A stretch of DNA of 6,248 nt from Acidobacteriaceae bacterium (GTDB lineage Bacteria; Acidobacteriota; Terriglobia; Terriglobales; Acidobacteriaceae), in assembly GCA_030040175.1 (NCBI GenBank), contig JASHUF010000399.1, positions 1-6,248 on the forward strand. The letters are read 5' to 3'. Positions 1-5,260 of the stretch are shown here, piece after piece. The notes under the pieces are model-generated. The model ran no database searches and was not told where the DNA came from. It worked only from the letters and a program-made list of their open reading frames with translations. Both the position numbers and the translations under genes were made by a program. Positions within the stretch are counted from its first letter, which is position 1; each line of letters opens with the position of its first letter.

Positions 1-942
1 GTGCTGGCCATGGTGGGCGGCCGCGACTACGAGCTCAGTGTCTTCAACCGCGCCACCCAGGCGGAAAGACAGGTGGGCTCGAGCTTCAAGCCTTATGTCT
101 ACACCGCGGCCATTGAAGACGGGGTGAAGCCGACGGACATTGTGATGGATACGCCGGTGAGTTTCGGCAGCTACCGCCCGCACAACTACGAAAACAACTT
201 CAAGGGCGCCATGACGGTCGCCGAGGCCTTCGCCGAGTCGCGCAATATTCCGGCGCTGCGCCTGGCTTCGCGTGTGGGCATTCGCAAAGTCATCGACGTG
301 GCCCACCGCTTTGGCGTAACCGAGGAGATCCCTCCTTATCTGCCCATCGCTCTGGGCGCAGTTGAAATCACGCTCCAGGAGCAGGTCGCGTCCTACTCCG
401 TTTTTCCCAATGACGGCGTGCGCGTTGCGCCGCGCCTCATTCGCAAGGTGTCGAACGCCGACGGCATTACCCTGTGGGAAGAAAAGCCCACGGTCGCGGA
501 AGTGATCGATCGGCAGACAGCGCGCACCATGATGTCGATGCTCAAGGGCGTCACCGAGCACGGCACCGGCGCGCAGGCCGCCAGGCTCGACCATGCGCTC
601 GGCGGCAAGACCGGCACCACCAGCGACTTTACCGACGCCTGGTTCCTGGGCTTCTCACCCTCCGTCACCTGCGGCGTATGGGTGGGTTACGACAGCCGCC
701 AGTCGCTGGGCGACAAGGAAACCGGCGCCGTGGCCGCGCTGCCCCTGTGGATCAATTTCATGAAAGCCGCCATCGCCGGCAAGGACGATGAGCAGTTCCC
801 GGGCGACGAAGGCGCTTCGCCGCTTGACCGGGCTGCAGTCGAGGCGCTGAAAGGTTCCTCTCCCCGCGCTCCCTCCTTACGCCTAGCTTCCGGCGCAAAG
901 GCTGGACACAGACCTCAGCGCATCTCCGTTCCGCGCCAATAA
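1..942 (+). CDS. Class A penicillin-binding protein (PBP1A-like), C-terminal transpeptidase part, 5'-truncated by window edge
   Basis: The product cross-links peptidoglycan stem peptides in the periplasm. In full-length class A PBPs an N-terminal membrane anchor and glycosyltransferase domain precede this part; neither is in the window. What is visible is 313 residues with the three penicillin-binding motifs in order: SxxK in GSSFKP (Ser27 nucleophile, Lys30), SxN as SRN (80-82) and KTGTT (203-207), followed by DAWFLGF and GVWVGYD, both typical of the family. Family members are about 650-850 aa, so more than half is missing to the left, and the GTG at base 1 is not the true start. The last 50 residues are a hydrophilic Pro/Arg/Ser-rich tail without a recognised domain, ending at TAA 940-942. 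The gene converges on ribF; no clear terminator follows. The family call is firm; PBP1A versus another class A subtype is an inference. Confidence 0.93.
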   Translation: MLAMVGGRDYELSVFNRATQAERQVGSSFKPYVYTAAIEDGVKPTDIVMDTPVSFGSYRPHNYENNFKGAMTVAEAFAESRNIPALRLASRVGIRKVIDVAHRFGVTEEIPPYLPIALGAVEITLQEQVASYSVFPNDGVRVAPRLIRKVSNADGITLWEEKPTVAEVIDRQTARTMMSMLKGVTEHGTGAQAARLDHALGGKTGTTSDFTDAWFLGFSPSVTCGVWVGYDSRQSLGDKETGAVAALPLWINFMKAAIAGKDDEQFPGDEGASPLDRAAVEALKGSSPRAPSLRLASGAKAGHRPQRISVPRQ

Positions 943-1110
943 AGACGCTTACGGCAAAAACAGAGTGGGTGTGAACTGATGGTTGTGGTGCTGGGTCGCC
1001 GCTCCCTGCTGGTCGCGCCGACTCAGCGGTTATGGCTTCGGTATACAGCAACTCTGAAACCGCTGTAGCCAATCGTCCTCCACGGCATGGAAGGCTTTCC
1101 GCTGGTGCGC
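943..1110. other. Convergent intergenic region, PBP / ribF
   Basis: This 168-bp gap separates the ends of two converging genes. It contains one copy of a dispersed inverted-arm repeat (1034-1070) and an 8-bp inverted repeat (1024-1031 with 1058-1065). No hairpin followed by a T-run is visible on either strand, so no canonical intrinsic terminator is called. A 29-codon ORF (979-1068, +) ends inside the repeat and has no supporting evidence. Confidence 0.6.
1024..1070 (+). repeat. Solo copy of dispersed repeat arm with hairpin potential
   Basis: Bases 1034-1070 match both arms of the palindromic element at 2943-3071. The 15-mer AACTCTGAAACCGCT at 1050-1064 is identical to 3047-3061 and has one mismatch to the complement of 2951-2965. 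Similarity to the left arm runs over almost the whole 37 bp. CAGCGGTT (1024-1031) can pair with AACCGCTG (1058-1065), an 8-bp stem with a 26-nt loop. It lies between convergent genes, a common site for REP-like elements. Any role in mRNA 3'-end protection or termination is an inference. Confidence 0.6.
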
Positions 1111-2103
1111 CTATTTTTGCGCGCGGCGGAAATACTTCTTCGCCCGCTCCACATCGCGCATGATGTGCACGCGCAGCGCCTCGGGGGTGGGGAACTTGAT
1201 CTCGCCGCGCAGGCGCAGCAGAAACTCGAGTTCGAGAGGCGTGTCTTGGCTGAGCTCAGAGACCGTGTCCTGGGTCGGCTCGAAGTTCAGAATGTGCGTC
1301 TCGACCGCGAAGGACGGTTCGCCGAACGTCGGCCGGTTGCCCACGTTGGTGACGGATTCGAAGACGCGGCCGCCAATCTTGAGCCGCGTCACGTAGACGC
1401 CCAGCGCCGGCAGCAGGCCATCGTAGGGCGCGAGATTCACGGTGGGCACGACGAGGCGCGAGCCGATGCCGCGCCCGTGGGCCGGCCGGGAAAGCACCGC
1501 GAACGGCCGCCCCAGCATCCAGCGCGCGCGGCGCATGTCGCCCGCGCCAACGAGCGCGCGCACCGCGGAGCTTGAAACTTCGAGGCCACGCACGTGCACC
1601 GCCTCGTGCACGCGCACGCTGAAGCCCAACTCCGCGCCGAAGGCTGCAAGCTCCTCGACGCCTGCCGCGGCGCGATGCCCGAAACGGAAGCTGGCTCCCT
1701 CGTGGACGCGGCGCACGCCGAGCGCGCCCACCAGGATGCGTTCAACGAATGCGCGCGGGGTGAACTGCGCGAGCGCAGCGTCGAAGGGGAGCACCAGGAC
1801 CGCGTCGACGCCGGTTCCGGCGAGCAGCCGCAGCCGCTCGGGCGTCGGCGTAAGCAGTTTCGGCGCGTTTGCCGGCCGCAGCACCTGTTCCGGATGCGGA
1901 TCGAAGGTGACAGCGACGCCGCGGCCGCGCATTGCGCGCGCATCCGCGGCCACGGCTGCGAGAATCTCGCAATGGCCGAGGTGCACGCCGTCGAAGTTGC
2001 CCACGGCTGCGGCCGAAGGCCCGAAGTCCGAAGGCACCTCGGCGAGCGAGCGGAAGACCGCCACGCCGCCCGATTGGCTGGCAAACTGCGCGCTCCCGTT
2101 CAT
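1111..2103 (-). CDS. ribF: Bifunctional riboflavin kinase / FAD synthetase RibF
   Basis: RibF phosphorylates riboflavin to FMN and adenylylates FMN to FAD in the cytoplasm. The 330-aa length is normal for the family. The N-terminal nucleotidyltransferase domain shows GNFDGVHLGH (35-44), TFDPHP (66-71), the FRFG segment (139-142) and SSSAVR (177-182). The C-terminal riboflavin kinase domain shows PTVN (220-223, the usual PTAN/PTVN ATP/Mg site), GVY (235-237), NVGNRPTF (253-260) and ETHILNF (268-274) with the expected catalytic Glu268. The C-terminus LRGEIKFPTPEAL is also family-typical. The frame is open 45 codons further upstream, but that stretch is antisense-like Arg/Pro-rich sequence inside the preceding gene. 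The ATG at 2103 shares an ATGA with the MBL gene's stop and is preceded by GGTGA, so translational coupling is expected. In HEGASFRFG a Ser occupies a position that is often Asp or Asn in other RibFs. Confidence 0.96.
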   Translation of the reverse strand: MNGSAQFASQSGGVAVFRSLAEVPSDFGPSAAAVGNFDGVHLGHCEILAAVAADARAMRGRGVAVTFDPHPEQVLRPANAPKLLTPTPERLRLLAGTGVDAVLVLPFDAALAQFTPRAFVERILVGALGVRRVHEGASFRFGHRAAAGVEELAAFGAELGFSVRVHEAVHVRGLEVSSSAVRALVGAGDMRRARWMLGRPFAVLSRPAHGRGIGSRLVVPTVNLAPYDGLLPALGVYVTRLKIGGRVFESVTNVGNRPTFGEPSFAVETHILNFEPTQDTVSELSQDTPLELEFLLRLRGEIKFPTPEALRVHIMRDVERAKKYFRRAQK

Positions 2104-2897
2104 AGGGTCACCGGCACGCTCAATCCGTCGTAAGCCAGTTGCGCCTCTGCGGGCAGCTTGGCGTTGGTTTCCTGGTGGCCCAGGTCGTGGGCGATGTGCG
2201 TGAACCACGTTTGCCGGGCGCCGATGCGGCGCGCCCATGCAAGCGCCTGCTCCACGGTGGCGTGGCTCGGGTGGGGCGCGTGGCGGAGCGCCGCAAGCAC
2301 CAGTACCTCCACGCCCTCAAGCAGGGGAAAGCTGGCCTCGGGAATTGCGCTTACGTCAGTGAGGTAGGCGGCAGCGCCGAAACGAAAGCCGTCGATCGCC
2401 TGCCCGCCGTGCTCCACGGGTATGCGCACAAAATCCACGCCATGAATGCGGTTGCGATCCTTAAGCGGCTCGAGCTTCACGCGGGCGCGGTTGATGTAGG
2501 TCGCATCCGGCGAAAACGTGTAATCGAAGATCTTTTCAAGAATTTCGATCGTCTGCGGCGCAGCGTAGAGCGGGATGGGGCCCGATTCGCGGCTGGCGGC
2601 GAAGCTCAAGGGGCGCAGATCGTCCATGCCCAGCACGTGGTCGGCGTGGCCGTGGGTGTAAAAGACCGCGTCCACGCGCTTCAGGCCCACGCGGAGAGCC
2701 TGTTGGCGGAAGTCGGGACCGGTGTCGATCACTACCGCGCGCTCGGGACCCGGTGCGTTTTCCCGCCAGGTAATCAGTACGGAGGGGCGCAGACGCTTGT
2801 CATGCGCATCGGAGGAGGTGCAGACAGCGCAGATGCAGCCGAGCGAGGGCACGCCCATCGAAGTTCCCGTACCGAGAAATGTCAGCTTGCCTTCCAT
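2100..2897 (-). CDS. MBL-fold metallo-hydrolase, PhnP-like phosphodiesterase
   Basis: This is a 265-aa cytoplasmic metallo-beta-lactamase-fold hydrolase of the PhnP / phosphoribosyl 1,2-cyclic phosphodiesterase type. It opens with KLTFLGTGTSMGVPSLGC (4-21), the usual first strand. A Cys trio GCICAVC (21, 23, 26) follows, resembling the structural zinc site of PhnP. Metal ligands are THGHADH (81-87), His163 in IPVEHGG, Asp181 in YLTDVS and His234/His237 in FTHIAHDLGH. The physiological substrate is unknown: no phosphonate (phn) genes are nearby, so a role in C-P lyase metabolism is not supported. The ATG at 2897 has AGGA four bases upstream. The gene follows a 276-bp repeat-rich gap and overlaps ribF by 4 bp, so it is probably the first gene of a two-gene transcript or of a sub-transcript of the longer block. 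The fold is certain; the substrate is open. Confidence 0.9.
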   Translation of the reverse strand: MEGKLTFLGTGTSMGVPSLGCICAVCTSSDAHDKRLRPSVLITWRENAPGPERAVVIDTGPDFRQQALRVGLKRVDAVFYTHGHADHVLGMDDLRPLSFAASRESGPIPLYAAPQTIEILEKIFDYTFSPDATYINRARVKLEPLKDRNRIHGVDFVRIPVEHGGQAIDGFRFGAAAYLTDVSAIPEASFPLLEGVEVLVLAALRHAPHPSHATVEQALAWARRIGARQTWFTHIAHDLGHQETNAKLPAEAQLAYDGLSVPVTL

Positions 2898-2933
2898 CGG
2901 ATCCTGTGGTCGAGGTGGTCGCGAGGATTCGGA

Positions 2934-2942
2934 ATTATCCCA
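2934..2942 (-). promoter_or_regulatory. Candidate extended -10 promoter for the MBL-ribF pair
   Basis: On the minus strand TGGGATAAT (TGn plus GATAAT, five of six matches to TATAAT) lies 36 bp before the MBL start codon, giving a predicted leader of about 30 nt. The best -35 candidate at 17-bp spacing (CTGAAT) is weak and falls inside the left arm of the palindromic repeat. The site suggests that the pair can be transcribed independently of ygfZ and the DUF1844 gene. The evidence is motif only. Confidence 0.35.
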
Positions 2943-3071
2943 GGGGCTAAAGCGGATTCAGAGTTACTGTATCCGAGGCCAGTTAACCTAAGTGGCTTTT
3001 TCCTCAAGAAAAAGCCACCTTGCACGATGCGAGAAATGGCTATACGAACTCTGAAACCGCTCTAAAGCCCC
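2943..3071. repeat. Imperfect palindromic element (MITE/REP-like) with two inverted arms and a central hairpin
   Basis: The left arm (2943-2974) begins GGGGCTAAAGCGG and the right arm (3038-3071) ends CCGCTCTAAAGCCCC. The two are inverted copies over about 32 bp with a few mismatches and short gaps. Between them lies a perfect 27-bp hairpin (2992-3018). A third copy of the arm, oriented like the right arm, stands alone at 1034-1070. No transposase gene or clear target-site duplication is visible. The element fills much of the gap between the DUF1844 and MBL genes and could fold in the RNA of either strand. Assignment to REP, BIME or MITE is an inference. Confidence 0.7.
2992..3018. repeat. 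Perfect inverted repeat, 11-bp stem and 5-nt loop
   Basis: GTGGCTTTTTC (2992-3002) and GAAAAAGCCAC (3008-3018) are exact reverse complements around the loop CTCAA. Allowing one bulged C, the stem continues to 2990 and 3021. The T-run lies inside the stem rather than after it, so this is not a classical intrinsic terminator, although it could still hinder polymerase or protect RNA. It is the centre of the larger palindrome. Confidence 0.8.
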
Positions 3072-3112
3072 GGTCCAATCTATGGCGTCTTTTGGCGTCG
3101 GGGCTAAAGCCC
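3066..3112. repeat. GC inverted repeat around CTAAAGCCC motifs
   Basis: AGCCCCG (3066-3072) is the reverse complement of CGGGGCT (3099-3105). The second half is itself part of the near-palindrome GGGCTAAAGCCC (3101-3112). Between them GGCGTC occurs twice, separated by TTTT. CTAAAGC also begins the left arm of the neighbouring element (2947-2953), so these look like related palindromic units. The region lies 3' of the DUF1844 gene on the minus strand. Confidence 0.5.
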
Positions 3113-3170
3113 TGACCTACCAGCCCTGACCTACCAGCCCGGACACCTGACCCCTGAAACCTGATCCCTG
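3108..3170 (-). repeat. Heptanucleotide tandem tract, nine units, mainly CAGGNNT
   Basis: Read on the minus strand from 3170, the sequence divides without remainder into 7-mers: CAGGGAT, CAGGTTT, CAGGGGT, CAGGTGT, CCGGGCT, GGTAGGT, CAGGGCT, GGTAGGT, CAGGGCT. All end in T, six fit CAGGNNT, and the last four form a 14-bp direct duplication. The tract begins three bases after the DUF1844 stop codon. Degenerate heptamer repeats are known from some bacterial groups such as cyanobacteria (STRR-type repeats). Function here is unknown. Confidence 0.7.
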
Positions 3171-3173
3171 CTT

Positions 3174-3800
3174 TCACCGCTTGCCCGGCGGCGGAGCCGG
3201 ATTGGGAACACCCTGCAGGTTGATCATGCTGCTGAGCTCGAGGAACGCCATGCGGCACTCGAAGAGCACCGCCTGCAGGGCCCGGTCTTCAGCATCCGTG
3301 AGATTGCCGCGGGTTTTTTCTGCCAGGATGCCGAGAAGATCGATGGTGTTGCGCGCGCCCAGGATATCCACGCGCGGGCGCTGGCCCTCCTGCGTGCCCG
3401 CGCCCATCTGAATCATGGCGGAGACGTAGAGCTGCTGCACCAGGCTCTCAAAACTCAAGGGCGGCTGCTTGCCCACGCCGGGATTCTGCGCCCGGATCAG
3501 GTCCTCGATCCGTTCCGCCGAGGCGTCGTAGGCGTTCTTCTGCTCGCGGCTTTCTTCCACCGTGGGCGCTAGGGGAAAATCGGGCGGAAGATCGGCCTCG
3601 GTTTCCGCTTCCGGCTCCTGGGCTTCCGCGGGTGCGGCCGGCGCCGCGGCGGCCTCGCCCCGGGGCTCGTTCGTCACCAACCGGGGCCCGCCGCCTGGCG
3701 CGGCCGGCGCGGCCGGAACCGAAGGATTCTGCGTCTCCTGCTCTTCCTCCGCCTTACGCTTGCGGCGGTCGATCACTTCGAATTTCGGTGTATCGCTCAT
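3174..3800 (-). CDS. DUF1844 domain-containing protein
   Basis: The product is a 208-aa soluble protein of unknown function. The C-terminal DUF1844 region (about 114-190) starts at PLSFESLVQQLYVSAMIQMG and continues through ARNTIDLLGILAEKTRGNLTDAED and a final helix ending LELS. In this family the domain is small and mostly helical, and its role is not established. Residues 1-110 are charged and low-complexity: a basic start (RRKRK, 12-16), then Ala/Pro- and Glu-rich linker with no signal peptide or membrane segment. The frame is open 22 codons further upstream, but ATG 3800 has AGGGA four bases before it and matches the typical compact basic start, so it was chosen. It follows ygfZ by 65 bp on the same strand, suggesting co-transcription. 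Confidence 0.88.
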   Translation of the reverse strand: MSDTPKFEVIDRRKRKAEEEQETQNPSVPAAPAAPGGGPRLVTNEPRGEAAAAPAAPAEAQEPEAETEADLPPDFPLAPTVEESREQKNAYDASAERIEDLIRAQNPGVGKQPPLSFESLVQQLYVSAMIQMGAGTQEGQRPRVDILGARNTIDLLGILAEKTRGNLTDAEDRALQAVLFECRMAFLELSSMINLQGVPNPAPPPGKR

Positions 3801-3853
3801 GGCTTCCCTGTCCCAGTTAACTCGTTTGCCTGCTGCTGAAGCTCTTGTGCGCC

Positions 3854-3872
3854 GGCCTGAAAGCATCAGGCC
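3854..3872 (-). repeat. Short hairpin across the ygfZ stop codon
   Basis: GGCCTGA (3854-3860) and TCAGGCC (3866-3872) pair perfectly around a 5-nt loop, and the stem includes the ygfZ TGA. There is no U-tract after it, so it is at most a weak attenuator or RNA-processing structure between ygfZ and the DUF1844 gene. It may be chance in GC-rich DNA. Confidence 0.35.
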
Positions 3873-5077
3873 AGCGCCGGCGGCGCGGCCAGGATGCGGG
3901 CGGTTCCAGCATTCTGCCCGTCGGCGTAGATAAACGGCTTGCCGGCCTCCTCGGCCTCGGCGCGGATCATGGCCAGCGCAAAGACGCGCCCGCCCTGGGC
4001 GAGGGCGAGCACTGCGGCACTCGTAATCTGCCCCGCCGCTGCGCCGTCTTCGAGCTTGAGCTCGGTGCCTGCAGCGGGCGCAGATCCCGAGAGCTCGAGC
4101 GGCCGCAGATGGCGATGCACGTTGCCGCGCGAGCGGATGCGTTCCACGATCTCCTGGCCCAGGTAGCAGCCTTTGCTGAAGTGCAGTGCCCGCATCTGCG
4201 AGGTCTCCTGGGGCAAGTCCCTTTCGAGCATGTCGATGCCGTAAGCCGGAATCCCTTCGGCGATGCGGAACCTTTCAACCGACGCGCAGCCCGTAGGCAC
4301 GGCGCCGGCCGTGCGCAGGCACGACCAGAGCTTGGCCAATCCCGCCGAGGGCAGAAAGAATTCATAATGCGGCGCCAGCGCGCCGTAGCCGCGGACCACA
4401 CGCAGATCGATGCCGTTCCACTCCACCGCCGTTGCCCGCATGGGATGCACCAGCACGGGCAGTCCCACCCGTTCCAGGACCTCGCCCGCCTGCGGACCGG
4501 TGAGCCCCACGGCAGTCTCCGATCCCGCCTCGCCCACCTGCTCCTCGCCCAGCGGAATCAGCTCCACATCGTCCATGATGATGTAGTGATTGAGGTGCGC
4601 CATCAGCTTCTCATACTGGTCGGCCGCAATCTCCAATTCCAGCCCGGATTCGCCTGCAAACGGCGTTCCTGCAAGACGATCCCCGGTCTTTTGCTCCTCC
4701 GGCGAGGGGTTGCGGCGCTGCGGCGACGACTCCTCACCCTCCCGCCACACGGTCAGGTCGCCCTGGATGCGCCCCTGGGCGTTCAGCACCAGGTTCCACG
4801 CGCCGGAGTTGGGAAACAGGTCGTTGACCGTATTGGTCACCATCCCGCTCAGCCAGCGAAAACGGTCAGCGCCGCGGACGGCCACCCGCCGCATCCAGCC
4901 CAGATCGTGCAAGGCAGCCCCTCTCGCCAGAGCGGCTATTTCCAGCTCTGGCGCGTCCAACTCTCGTGGGGTGAGCACGCCGCGGTACACCACCAGGCCG
5001 CGGGGCGTCCCCCCCGACTCAAGCATGAGGGTGAGCGCGGTGGTCTGCAGGTTGGCGGCAAGGTCGACTTCAGGCAT
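3866..5077 (-). CDS. ygfZ: YgfZ/GcvT-like folate-binding protein
   Basis: YgfZ-type proteins bind tetrahydrofolate and support assembly or repair of certain Fe-S enzymes; they are paralogues of the glycine-cleavage T protein. The 403-aa product carries the signature KGCYLGQE (302-309) with the conserved Cys304, followed by IVERIRSRGNVHR. Upstream are LSGMVTN (76-82), LNAQGRIQGDLTV (98-110) and HYIIMDDVEL (164-173), all in the usual order. Residues about 114-145 form a hydrophilic Pro/Glu/Arg-rich insertion between two strands that are normally joined closely. The open frame extends far past 5077, but that part is antisense to the neighbouring peptidase gene. ATG 5077 is chosen because it lies downstream of a TATAAT box and just before the PEVDLAANLQ segment. 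Its ribosome-binding site is poor. An in-frame ATG at 5137 sits too close to the -10 box. A fused GcvT itself is less likely, given the KGCYLGQE motif. Confidence 0.92.
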   Translation of the reverse strand: MPEVDLAANLQTTALTLMLESGGTPRGLVVYRGVLTPRELDAPELEIAALARGAALHDLGWMRRVAVRGADRFRWLSGMVTNTVNDLFPNSGAWNLVLNAQGRIQGDLTVWREGEESSPQRRNPSPEEQKTGDRLAGTPFAGESGLELEIAADQYEKLMAHLNHYIIMDDVELIPLGEEQVGEAGSETAVGLTGPQAGEVLERVGLPVLVHPMRATAVEWNGIDLRVVRGYGALAPHYEFFLPSAGLAKLWSCLRTAGAVPTGCASVERFRIAEGIPAYGIDMLERDLPQETSQMRALHFSKGCYLGQEIVERIRSRGNVHRHLRPLELSGSAPAAGTELKLEDGAAAGQITSAAVLALAQGGRVFALAMIRAEAEEAGKPFIYADGQNAGTARILAAPPALA

Positions 5078-5120
5078 GGGAGAAACTATTTCCGTTAGAG
5101 CGCATTTTTTGCAGCGGGAC

Positions 5121-5149
5121 TTGGCGCAGCACCGCATCCTGATTATAGC
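5121..5149 (+). promoter_or_regulatory. Candidate promoter for the metallopeptidase gene
   Basis: TTGGCG (5121-5126), a 17-bp spacer and TATAGC (5144-5149) each match the sigma-70 consensus at four of six positions. The -10 overlaps the divergent ygfZ -10 (5142-5147) by four bases, so the two polymerases would exclude each other. The leader to ATG 5261 would be about 105 nt. The support is motif only and weak. Confidence 0.25.
5142..5147 (-). promoter_or_regulatory. Candidate -10 box for ygfZ
   Basis: The complement reads TATAAT, a perfect sigma-70-type -10, 65 bp before the ygfZ ATG; the predicted start of transcription is near 5135. The -35 region at 16-17 bp spacing (TTCCGC or GTTCCG) is a poor match. 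It would drive ygfZ, the DUF1844 gene and perhaps the genes beyond. Confidence 0.45.
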
Positions 5150-5260
5150 CTTGGTAGTGAATGGCGGAACCGCGGGGCTGAGGGACTCAAAGGCTAGGGA
5201 CCAAGGAACTCGGGGTTGGGCCGAGGGGGAGAGCGGGTGAAAGCACGGGTGAGAGAGTCG
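5150..5260. other. Remainder of ygfZ / metallopeptidase divergent gap, with alternative GTG start
   Basis: This stretch is the leader of the peptidase gene. Bases 5183-5231 show a faint 7-bp periodicity of G-rich words, much weaker than the 3108-3170 tract. An in-frame GTG at 5237 has AGGGGGAG (5224-5231) five bases before it, a better purine-rich site than the one before ATG 5261, so a peptidase eight residues longer is possible. Confidence 0.4.

Noticed and set aside
979..1068. 29-codon ORF on the plus strand between PBP and ribF
   Set aside because: No ribosome-binding site, no recognisable motif, and its end is the dispersed repeat; the same LKPL-stop ending appears in a shadow frame at 3065 because of the repeat.
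2979..2987. Shared 9-mer CCAGTTAAC at 2979-2987 and 3813-3821
   Set aside because: Surrounding bases do not match and no operator-like symmetry beyond GTTAAC is seen; probably coincidence.
2992..3018. Intrinsic terminator for the DUF1844 gene
   Set aside because: The T-run is inside the stem and no U-tract follows on either strand, so it does not fit the canonical form.
1087..3065. Long plus-strand ORFs opposite ribF and the MBL gene
   Set aside because: They are mirror frames of well-supported minus-strand genes and show no family motifs.
3108..3170. CRISPR array
   Set aside because: Units are 7 bp with no spacers; no cas genes are present.
5078..5137. ygfZ start at ATG 5137, giving a Cys-rich 20-residue extension
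   Set aside because: It lies only 4 bp after the candidate TATAAT box, at or before the expected transcription start, and the extension resembles nothing in the family.
5183..5231. Second heptamer tract in the peptidase leader
   Set aside because: A faint 7-bp rhythm of G-rich words can be drawn, but no consensus word recurs, so it is not above what G-rich sequence gives by chance.
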